Shown here piece by piece: positions 7,800-15,600 of a DNA stretch of 16,008 nt (position 1 is the first letter of the stretch; every line of letters starts with the position of its first letter). Below the pieces are notes generated by a model. The model worked only from the letters and a program-made list of their open reading frames with translations. It was not told where the DNA came from and searched no databases. Source of the stretch: Euryarchaeota archaeon UBA242 (GTDB lineage Archaea > Thermoplasmatota > Poseidoniia > Poseidoniales > Poseidoniaceae); assembly GCA_002499015.1 (NCBI GenBank), contig DAJY01000045.1, forward strand, positions 1 through 16,008, read 5' to 3'. A program made the translations under genes and the position numbers.

Positions 7800-8450
7800 C
7801 TTGTTGCGGCCCTCGTCCGCTGGTTTACGGCCAAACCCTTGAGGGTCGTCGTACATTTCATTATATCCGTGATATCGTAATTTGTGTTGCTTTTGTAACG
7901 GGTGGAATTGTTCTGGGCTATCGTGTGGATTGAGGACGCGGTGCATGTTTTCATGGCCTTCGAAATTGATACCTACTAAGTCCCATGTTTCTTTTTCATT
8001 CCAATCAGCGCCAACCCAAATTTTTTGGATAGAAGGAACAGTTGGTTCATCTCCTTGTTCAAGAGCGATAAGGACTTCAAACTCTAAGGGAATGTCGCTA
8101 CCACTTAAGTTCTCAGCGACATGCGTTGTATTGGTGTGTGGTTTTACATTTGAAACTGGCATCCGCATCATGTGGTATGCTACTTCCCAGCCTCTTTCAG
8201 CAGGCCCATCTGGGAAGTGTGTGCCCGTTACCATCGAACAATAATTAACAGATAGATCATACTTCATGAATTTTGCAACTGCTAACCAATGTTGTGGTGT
8301 AGCATGAATTCTAACGAATGGCATCTTGAAGGCATTTGAATGGTGCTCAACGGTGGATTCGATGCCACTGCCTGAGAAACGTTCCTTCAAAACTGCAACA
8401 CAGGATTCTGCTGCACTACTACTTTGTTCAAGGGTTACTCGCATTCCCAT
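7797..8450 (-). CDS. nuoC: Complex I 30-kDa-type subunit C (217 aa)
   Basis: Structural Q-module subunit that packs on NuoD. The family signature is at residues 152-174: NEKETWDLVGINFEGHENMH, corresponding to the usual ERExWDMFGIxFxGHPxLRRIL. Upstream, LSVNYCSMVTGTHFPDG matches the strand region of the family. The tail (YHGYNEMYDDPQGFGRKP) is hydrophilic. It is a separate protein, not fused to NuoD as in E. coli. The start ATG lies two bases after the nuoB stop with GAGGA ahead of it; its TGA is inside the nuoD ribosome site. Confidence 0.96.
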   Translation of the reverse strand: MGMRVTLEQSSSAAESCVAVLKERFSGSGIESTVEHHSNAFKMPFVRIHATPQHWLAVAKFMKYDLSVNYCSMVTGTHFPDGPAERGWEVAYHMMRMPVSNVKPHTNTTHVAENLSGSDIPLEFEVLIALEQGDEPTVPSIQKIWVGADWNEKETWDLVGINFEGHENMHRVLNPHDSPEQFHPLQKQHKLRYHGYNEMYDDPQGFGRKPADEGRNK

Positions 8451-8452
8451 GT

Positions 8453-9046
8453 TCAGTCCTCCCCTACAATAACTGGCTTCTCACTATCACGGCCAGTGCT
8501 TGGAGCACCGCCAATACGAATTATCTTTTCGCGAAGTAAACCAAAACCATCGATTAAAGCCTCAGGACGAGGTGGGCAACCTGGAATATATACATCGACT
8601 GGAATTACCGTGTCGACGCCTTCTAGGATATTGTACGATTGGAAATATGGGCCACCAGAAATTGCGCATTCACCCATAGCGATACAGTATTTCGGTTCAG
8701 GCATTTGCTCCCAAAGACGAACGATTTTATCAGCGAACTTCTTTGTAATTGGCCCATTGACCAGCAATACATCGGATTGACGAGGAGATGAACGGAACAA
8801 AACACCGAATCTGTCACCATCGAACCTAGGTGTTGCTGCTGCTGCCATTTCAATAGCACAGCACTTGATTCCCAAATGCAGTGTAAATAATGATTTACGG
8901 CCAGCCCAATTGAAATACCGTCCTGCTAAAACCCCTAGGAATTGTTTGATCTTGGTCGCTTTTAGGGCTTCATCAGTGACGTCGCCGACCATTTCTACTA
9001 ACGCCCTGCTGTTGAAAGCTGCAAAATTTTCTCCATCATTAGACAT
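8453..9046 (-). CDS. nuoB: Complex I N2-cluster subunit B (197 aa)
   Basis: Carries the terminal 4Fe-4S cluster N2 that reduces quinone at the NuoB/NuoD interface. All four ligands are visible: the tandem Cys62-Cys63 in GIKCCAIEM, Cys127 in AMGECAISGGPY, and Cys157 in YIPGCPPRPEALIDG. Length and layout are normal for the family. Start ATG follows TGAGGTGAAATATT. There is an 11-base gap from nuoA and a two-base gap to nuoC. Confidence 0.98.
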   Translation of the reverse strand: MSNDGENFAAFNSRALVEMVGDVTDEALKATKIKQFLGVLAGRYFNWAGRKSLFTLHLGIKCCAIEMAAAATPRFDGDRFGVLFRSSPRQSDVLLVNGPITKKFADKIVRLWEQMPEPKYCIAMGECAISGGPYFQSYNILEGVDTVIPVDVYIPGCPPRPEALIDGFGLLREKIIRIGGAPSTGRDSEKPVIVGED

Positions 9047-9052
9047 AATATT

Positions 9053-9060
9053 TCACCTCA
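9053..9060 (-). promoter_or_regulatory. nuoA stop fused with nuoB Shine-Dalgarno (TGAGGTGA)
   Basis: The TGA stop of nuoA forms the first three bases of the nuoB ribosome site, followed by AATATT and the nuoB ATG. The same design recurs at four other junctions. Confidence 0.85.
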
Positions 9061-9543
9061 AATGTAGATTCTTCCTCTCTTTCGGAATACATACCAAACA
9101 CCAGCAGACATAGTGCTGAAGAATATTGCTAGAATCATCATTGCCATCTTGGCATCTTCGACGGCACTCTCACGGCTATGTTCTGCAAGGTCTGGTGAAG
9201 TTGCATTACCAACTACCATGCCGCCCAGTACCAAGAACATGAATGCGACATCAAAGACTAAGAAAATAATCGCATACCAATAGTATTGGAAGTGAAATTG
9301 AATCATTGCATCTCCAACTGGCTCACTACCACATTCAAAGGTGGTTAAACGGCGTGGGTAGAGGCTGTGGTCAACCTCGTATCCTTCCAAAAGATATGAT
9401 TTTGTAATGTGAGGACGGGCGGGGTCGACCTTAGGTCTAACAACCCAAGTTATGAGGAAATTAGTCAGTGGCATTATGATACCAAGAATTGCCAAAAAGC
9501 CAATTGACAGATAGGCACTTGGAACTGATTCTATGCCGGACAT
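9058..9543 (-). CDS. nuoA: Complex I subunit A (161 aa)
   Basis: Three-helix membrane subunit (ND3 family) whose TM1-2 loop reaches the quinone cavity. Diagnostic loop FECGSEPVGDAMIQFHFQYYWYAI at 69-92, with Glu70-Cys71, and Asp98 in LVFDVAFMFL. It is longer than the usual 120-147 aa because of a larger TM1-2 loop (residues ~36-68) and a hydrophilic TM2-3 linker (~111-131). First gene of the operon; start ATG follows GGCGGTGATTAA. Confidence 0.96.
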   Translation of the reverse strand: MSGIESVPSAYLSIGFLAILGIIMPLTNFLITWVVRPKVDPARPHITKSYLLEGYEVDHSLYPRRLTTFECGSEPVGDAMIQFHFQYYWYAIIFLVFDVAFMFLVLGGMVVGNATSPDLAEHSRESAVEDAKMAMMILAIFFSTMSAGVWYVFRKRGRIYI

Positions 9544-9699
9544 TTAATCACCGCCGCACAACGCATACGCTGTACGATTTGTCCGACTAGAAGACCACCC
9601 ATAAGCGTTACCAAATGGACCCCCTTACATAGGGCGACTCAGTATCCCTTTTAGCACATTCAGCAATAATTTTGTATTTTCAATCTATGGAGCCGCTAA
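9544..9699 (-). promoter_or_regulatory. Leader/promoter region of the nuo operon
   Basis: 156 bases between the upstream surface-protein gene and nuoA, the largest gap in the window, and so the likely promoter of the operon. On the minus strand it has an A/T-rich segment (GAAAATACAAAATTATT, about 9665-9681) that could hold a degenerate TATA element, then a more GC-rich leader with a G-rich run (AAGGGGGTCC) and the GGCGGTGAT ribosome site. I see no perfect TATA box and no clear terminator hairpin. Confidence 0.35.
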
Positions 9700-12594
9700 T
9701 CATGGCTTTTTGCGCATTAAATATGCAATTAATACTGAGATTACTAATCCACCTGCAATCAATGAAGCAGAGTTACTACTCAATGTATCACCGAATAATC
9801 CCGAATCTTGTGAACCGTGTATGGTAAACTCAAGGTTTTGGCGATCTACTACACCGGTTTCTACTGGTTCAGAAGAGAGTGTGAATTTGAATGTATCATC
9901 CATCTCAGCACCGCTTGGAGGACGTACGGTTACTTCGAGAAGAATTGATGAATCTACATCTATCCAACACACCATCTCTCCACCTTCACGGCTACATTCG
10001 TTTGTGTCCTCTAGAGAGACGCTCCATCCGCGTAAATTCTCTGAAGTGAAAACACGGAATTCTGAACGGATATTGCCAGTGTTGTGCAATTCAATTTCAA
10101 ATTGTGTCTTTTCCGAGAAAGAAACATCGTATTCTACAACTATTTCTTCATCCATTTCTTGACTCATAAAGGTAAGATCATAGATGATTTGAACATCTAA
10201 TACGACTGAAACTCTCCCTGAGCGATTGGCTGAATTTGACTCACTCATAACAACAACCTCTAACATACCTCCATCTCCTGTTTCGGCACTCGGGTTAACT
10301 GTTATTGTCAACAAAAAGTATTGTTCGAATGGCCTTGCTTCGTGACCGGCAAACAAATCTAATTCTAGCATTCTTGATTCTACACCATTTCGGCTAGATT
10401 CAGTGATTGGTATTGCGGATTCGTCCAAGACGAATTGGCCTCTTGTTAGATTCCAAATCCCATAACCAACCGGGATTTGAACTGGCTCATCTACTGCCCA
10501 ATATCCATCAAGTTTCAAAGTCCGTGTTGCAAGACCTTCTAATCCATTGATTTCAAACACAGCGAAGTCTTTACCATCTCCTGTATTTTTGACCCATAAT
10601 CCGTATTCTTTAACGCCGTCTGGGGCTAGAGTAGCCATTCCATTACGCCCATCTAAACCACCATCCTCTAAACGGACATCCATCTGATAATTTCTATCCG
10701 ATTGGATTGCTAACATGATTAATTCTCTTTGATTATCTGGTATCCCATCATCATCCATATCTTGTGAATTAGTATCATCTTTGTTGGTTATTCGAATGGT
10801 TAATCTGCTGCTATCTAATTCTTCTTCGCCATCAATACTCACTACAAGGTACACGAGCATTGTACTTCTAGGCGCGATGTTGATTTCAGTGAATTTATTC
10901 CCAGCGGCATCTTCGAATGATGTCGCCCAACTAGGAGTAGCTGTTTGTGACATTACTGCACAGCGGAATCTGTCTTCTATATTACCGCTGTTTTCAATTG
11001 TAATCGGGAAACGAACTTCCGTATCAGAGCGTCCGGTTTGATCGGGTGAACTTGTTTCAACTTCCATATCATGATTGGCCGCTACTGTAACCGCCAATGT
11101 AACATCAGCAAAACTAACTGCACCGTTGTTGGATTGGACTGTTAGAATAATATCTACTTGTTCATCTGCGAGAGCATTATACGGAACATTGACTTGAACC
11201 TCGATGTCTCCGCTTCTTTCATTGCCGTATTTTGAACCAAGTGAAATTGTTGACTTTGACAGTTTAACGCTCCAACCCTGAGGTGGTGAAGAAGATGAAA
11301 TTCTGAAAGTATCTGCACCATTTCCTTGATTTGTAACTACTAGAGTGGTAGTGCCATTATCACCTGGCTGGATGTTTGACATTAATGAACTAGAAAGTGA
11401 AACTGAAGCGGCATGAGATTGGCCTAAGATGATTCTAAGATCTTTAGTACACTTAACTGAACTACCATCTTTACCTTGAATCGCTACAATCGATTCTGAA
11501 CCTGCTTCGACTGAATCATCAGGATTGACTAACAAATCGAATTGTTTTTCATCAGCCATAATTCCTGAGGATGCGCCATCAACGCTCACCCATCCCGCCT
11601 TTGAACCGGATTTTCCAACAGAGATTGTCCAGTCCACATTTCCTTCATTGACGAACATGACCTTTAGATTTCCTTCCGCACCTGGTGCAACTGTAATGGA
11701 ATTCTTAGTCAAGGAAATAGAACATTCATGCAACTCTGGAACTGTCAAATCAAATTCTTGGTTATCGGTTGAACCCTGTGATGGGTCGTTGCTAACAACA
11801 CCGTCGATATCCCAGCAATATTTGTCTGCTTCTTGACCTTCGGGAACTTCAACTGAAACGGTGACAAATTCACTTTCGTTAGCATCGACAGAAACAGAAG
11901 TTTCACCCAGAGTAACGGTTATTGCCCCTGCGTTAGAGCATCCTGGACCTGATGCCTCATTGATGGTTAAGGTAATTGTTTCATTTGTTTGACCTGTGTT
12001 TTCAACTTCAAGTTCAAACTCTACAACGCTTTCTCCACTCCAATCCTTTGACGGGGAAGCCATCTTCAAGTCAACACCGAATACTGCACTACCTGAGCCA
12101 TCTCCTGCAGTTGTAGTAACAGTTGAAGTTTCTTGGGCAGGTGCACCTGGTGGCGTTGCTCCGTCAATCGCATTAACAGTGACCGTTGTTTCACAACTTT
12201 CCTCTGCGGCTTGAGTCAAGGTTACATCCATGGTAGTCTCTTCATATGCCCCAGCATCTATGGGTCCTGAGATTTGGCTTGGTTGAGATGAATATTGGCC
12301 ACATTCCGCAGTTCCTTCTTCACTTGAAGATATTGTGACAGTCACTGGATCTGAACCTGTATTGCGAACACGAATTGTATATTCTCCAGATTCGCCTGGA
12401 TTTATTTCTAGCCCGTTTGGCATTATTGTGACCGTTATAGAAGCGTCACGGGCCCCATCAGCAGAAGCGATTGGAGCCATGGTAGGGACCATGGAAAATA
12501 ATAGTAAAGCCATTAAGAGAATTGCAGCCTTTGACTGCTTTCTTGTTTGATTTACACGGGAGTCCATGACTCCCGGACAAGTCATCACTATCAT
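9700..12594 (-). CDS. Secreted, C-terminally membrane-anchored beta-sandwich repeat protein (964 aa)
   Basis: Function not known. N-terminal signal peptide: basic RKQSK around 18-22, hydrophobic AAILLMALLLFSMVP, and likely cleavage after ASA at 43-45. The body is a series of about seven Ig-like beta-sandwiches of COG1470/CARDB/NEW-like type, recognised by repeats of phrases such as VRNTGSDPVTV, VENTGQTNETI, NEGNVDWTI, TNQGNGADTF, ENSGNIEDRF and HNTGNIRSEF. A calcium-binding-type loop DMDDDGIPDN lies at 612-621. The C-terminus has a single helix (LIAGGLVISVLIAYLM) and a short RKKP tail, so the body is outside the cell. No catalytic motif seen. Start choices: Met1, Met4 and Met10 are all in frame ahead of the signal peptide, and none has a strong ribosome site. 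It lies 60 bases after a protease gene of similar build; a surface or adhesion role is inference. Confidence 0.85.
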   Translation of the reverse strand: MIVMTCPGVMDSRVNQTRKQSKAAILLMALLLFSMVPTMAPIASADGARDASITVTIMPNGLEINPGESGEYTIRVRNTGSDPVTVTISSSEEGTAECGQYSSQPSQISGPIDAGAYEETTMDVTLTQAAEESCETTVTVNAIDGATPPGAPAQETSTVTTTAGDGSGSAVFGVDLKMASPSKDWSGESVVEFELEVENTGQTNETITLTINEASGPGCSNAGAITVTLGETSVSVDANESEFVTVSVEVPEGQEADKYCWDIDGVVSNDPSQGSTDNQEFDLTVPELHECSISLTKNSITVAPGAEGNLKVMFVNEGNVDWTISVGKSGSKAGWVSVDGASSGIMADEKQFDLLVNPDDSVEAGSESIVAIQGKDGSSVKCTKDLRIILGQSHAASVSLSSSLMSNIQPGDNGTTTLVVTNQGNGADTFRISSSSPPQGWSVKLSKSTISLGSKYGNERSGDIEVQVNVPYNALADEQVDIILTVQSNNGAVSFADVTLAVTVAANHDMEVETSSPDQTGRSDTEVRFPITIENSGNIEDRFRCAVMSQTATPSWATSFEDAAGNKFTEINIAPRSTMLVYLVVSIDGEEELDSSRLTIRITNKDDTNSQDMDDDGIPDNQRELIMLAIQSDRNYQMDVRLEDGGLDGRNGMATLAPDGVKEYGLWVKNTGDGKDFAVFEINGLEGLATRTLKLDGYWAVDEPVQIPVGYGIWNLTRGQFVLDESAIPITESSRNGVESRMLELDLFAGHEARPFEQYFLLTITVNPSAETGDGGMLEVVVMSESNSANRSGRVSVVLDVQIIYDLTFMSQEMDEEIVVEYDVSFSEKTQFEIELHNTGNIRSEFRVFTSENLRGWSVSLEDTNECSREGGEMVCWIDVDSSILLEVTVRPPSGAEMDDTFKFTLSSEPVETGVVDRQNLEFTIHGSQDSGLFGDTLSSNSASLIAGGLVISVLIAYLMRKKP
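10732..10761 (-). other. Calcium-binding-type loop in the surface protein
   Basis: DMDDDGIPDN resembles thrombospondin type 3 / dockerin-like DxDxDGxxD loops, which bind Ca2+ in many secreted proteins. It sits between two beta-sandwich units. Confidence 0.65.
12557..12575. repeat. Perfect 8-bp inverted repeat around an alternative start codon
   Basis: CGGGAGTC-CAT-GACTCCCG: two 8-base arms and a 3-base centre. On the minus strand the centre is the ATG of codon 10 of the surface-protein frame. It could form a hairpin in the mRNA or be an operator for a dimeric regulator; the sequence alone does not say which. Confidence 0.6.
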
Positions 12595-12654
12595 AAGCCT
12601 ATGCTCAGATGTGTAATAAAACTAAAATTGTAAGCGTTTTTTATATTAGCGGAG
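12595..12654 (-). promoter_or_regulatory. Spacer with TATA-like elements ahead of the surface-protein gene
   Basis: Sixty bases between the protease stop and Met1. On the minus strand there is AATATAAAAAAC (TATAAAA at 12638-12645), which would give a leader of about 20-25 bases. A second A/T-rich element TTTTATTA at 12614-12621 would place the transcript start at or near Met1, i.e. a leaderless mRNA. The T-rich tract could also act as an archaeal terminator for the protease gene. Confidence 0.45.
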
Positions 12655-15600
12655 TCATGCTTTGATGAATTTGCTGGCAAGTGCTTGGCAGTTCGCACAG
12701 TGTTCTAATTGTGAAATATCACAGCCGTCTATTGTAATTCCATGGTACCTTGCGCCACAAGAAGGGCAACCGACAATATCCTCTATAACTGGAGATTTGC
12801 ATAACCAACACATTGTAACTGGTTGGGAATCATTTTCTTGCTCTTCTTCAATCGCTTGTATTGGCTCAATTATTGGTTGAGGTGTGAATGTCTGCGGCAA
12901 AGGAGCTGCTTTTGGTGACGCTAATTGATTCGCTGAAGCAGTTGTAAGTTTGTTGATCAACGGGAAGTTCTTCTCTTCGGACTTACTATTTTTGTACAAT
13001 ACAACTCCAATTAAGGACAATATTACTAAGATTATAGAGATTGCAACTCCGTTATTGATGAATGATTCACTAGCGGTTCCAGTAGGTTCTCCTTCTGCTG
13101 AAACATCAAATGATACACTCGGATTTGAAAGTGAATTAGATTGTTCAAATTGCAATGTTATTGTTCCATCTCCTGGGCGATCTGCTCTTACATTGATTCT
13201 AACAACCTTTGACTGACCCGCTTCAAGAGAGATTACATCATTGCCGACTACTTCGCAATACCAATTTTCGGATGCGGTGGCTTGGATTTTGTACGACCAT
13301 GCTACATTTCCGGAATTTGTTACATCGATTGATACTGCCTCTACCTCACCTGTTGTGAATTTTTCATTCCTTGACGCATCCCATGTAGCAGATTCTACCG
13401 ACGCCACATACAATCCTACTTGTTCGACATATTCGACCCCATTGCCCCTCAATACCACTGTGAAGGAAGGTTCACTTTTAGGCGCCATATTTCCTGAAAT
13501 CAGAATAGAACATTGTAGTAATTGGAATTCTAAATATCCCACAACTCCAACATTTTGGCACTCCCCAAATAGACCTGGGTCTAAAGTAACAGAAACTGAA
13601 GGCTCCCAATCCACATCTGCGTTATTGCCTACTAGCCAAGTGAAGATAAGAATCTCTCCACTCGGATGTGAGCCAGTACCTAGGGGGTGGCCATACGAGG
13701 TTCCATCTGCAAGTTGAAGTGAAGCAAAATCCAATGTTGGTTGCGCTAAGATTTCAACATCAATATATCCGGTCCAAGAATACCTATTTGAACCATTGTC
13801 AAGATTGAATTGAATCTCTCCAGATTTTCCGAACCCTTGTGAATTAACCGTAACAATAATATTTCTGGTCGATGCCCAATTTAACTCAATAATGTCGGTT
13901 GATGAAGCCCATTGCCAACCGTTTGGCAATTGTATTGATGGAGTTAAATCTAGGTCGACATTCCCCTTATTCTGAATGCTAAACATTAGACTGAGAGACG
14001 AATCTGGCCTCATCTTTCCAAAATTATTTTGTAAGTCAATATCTATCTCTCTTATTTCCATTACTTTTATTGGGATGTTATAAACATAGGAAATTGGATT
14101 TTCAGTCTGTGAAACTGCCGTTAATTTGACCATTCTCTCCGCACCTGCTCCAGTCATTACTTGCGGAGGAGTGAATGTAATGCCGAGGTTTTTCTGGCCA
14201 TTCTGGCCAATCAATCCGGTTGAACCGGAAATCGCGCCCGGTTCGCTGCCTAAATCGTCGAATCCTGCTTGCCATCCGGCTGGGGCTTCCAAGAATAGGT
14301 CATAGCCAATATCGTCATTACCAATATTGAAAAATCTAACATCTATACTTGTCGCATTGACTGGATGCACTGGAACAATTTGATAATCATATTCAATATT
14401 TACTTTGGATAGGCTTGGAACTACTAAATCTAGCGCATATGGATAATTAACCCCATTATCAACATCTATTCCGATTAAACTAATCCGGTATGTGCCTGGG
14501 TCTGGAGGGGTTGGATGAACTAATGTGACTGTAATTCCTGTTGATTGTTGACCCTCTAGAGAGTGGTTTGCTTGTGTCGTACCAACATACCACGTCAAAG
14601 CCAAATTACTTTCAACATGAATCAAATTATCAACAAATAATGATGCATTGGTTGCTATCAATGCTGTATTGGTGAGAGAAACATTCCATGAAGTGGCAGA
14701 AGATTGAGTGTTATCTAAAATTGTTATTTGAGTTGTACTTGATAATTTCACACCTGGGGCTGTAACATTGACCACGATGTTATGTTGATTATTATTTTCA
14801 AGTATTTCTTCAATATCATCATCTGGGTCTATTGTGAAGGTAAGTGTTGTTTGCCCAGAAGTCAATGGAGTCCAAGTCCAGAATAGTGCCTTAACAGATC
14901 CTGCACCTAAATCGATATTTTTGCGATTTATCTCTGTCGCACCGACTGAAAAGACAACGTCAAAGGATTCGGCCTCAACGTTTCCTGCATTGAATACTTT
15001 GGTTTCTATATTAACTGGGTCGCCCACTTGCGGGATGCTAACATCCATTGAAAATTGATCTACCATCACCATTGGGTCAGGTCGTAAATCATTGACGCCA
15101 TACCCCATTACTGCAATTGAATAAGTCTGGGCAGAACTACCTCCTTGGTAGGTGTTTTTTGCTTTAACAGTCCAGACGCCGCTCATAGCATAATCTAGTA
15201 ATACGACTTCCAAATTATTGGTATCATCTGCACTTCCACCGGTTGTTGAAACTCCGTTAGTGAAATCATTTCCTTTGTAGATGGTCCCATCTGGAGAAGT
15301 TACTATCAAATCTAAATTATTGACTAATTTCTTTGTTGAAAAGGAAGAACCTCTCTCATCTGACCATGTCAAAACAACCTTGAATTTACCATTGTTTTGT
15401 GTCAAATTAAATGTATATGATTTTGAGTTACCTGAACCTGAAAGCACTGACCTATCATCTACCCAAATCCCTTGTCCACCTTGAGGCGCAAGAGTTTCTC
15501 TAAGATTGATTCGCCCCCATCCTTCATCGTTGTTAGGAATGTCTCTTGTACCGACATCTTGAGCGCCAAGAACGAGTAATGCCTTGACCAAAGCACCTTG

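Noticed and set aside
7787..7954. Longer N-terminus for nuoD (frame open to 7954)
   Set aside because: It lies wholly inside nuoC, has no ribosome site, and family members begin close to the Met at 7786, which follows TGAGGTGA.
9531..9602. Small 23-codon minus-strand frame starting MGGLLVGQIVQRM and overlapping the nuoA start
   Set aside because: Weak ribosome site and no recognisable leader-peptide feature; its run of codons is short enough to be chance.
12661..12813. Ubiquitin-ligase function for the RING-like tail
   Set aside because: Only Cys/His spacing is visible; no E2-binding evidence and no ubiquitin-like genes in the window.
13241..13717. 158-aa plus-strand open frame (and others at 9710-10162, 5956-6369, 1333-1728)
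   Set aside because: All lie antisense inside well-supported genes, have no ribosome sites or family resemblance, and are of the length expected from antisense frames.
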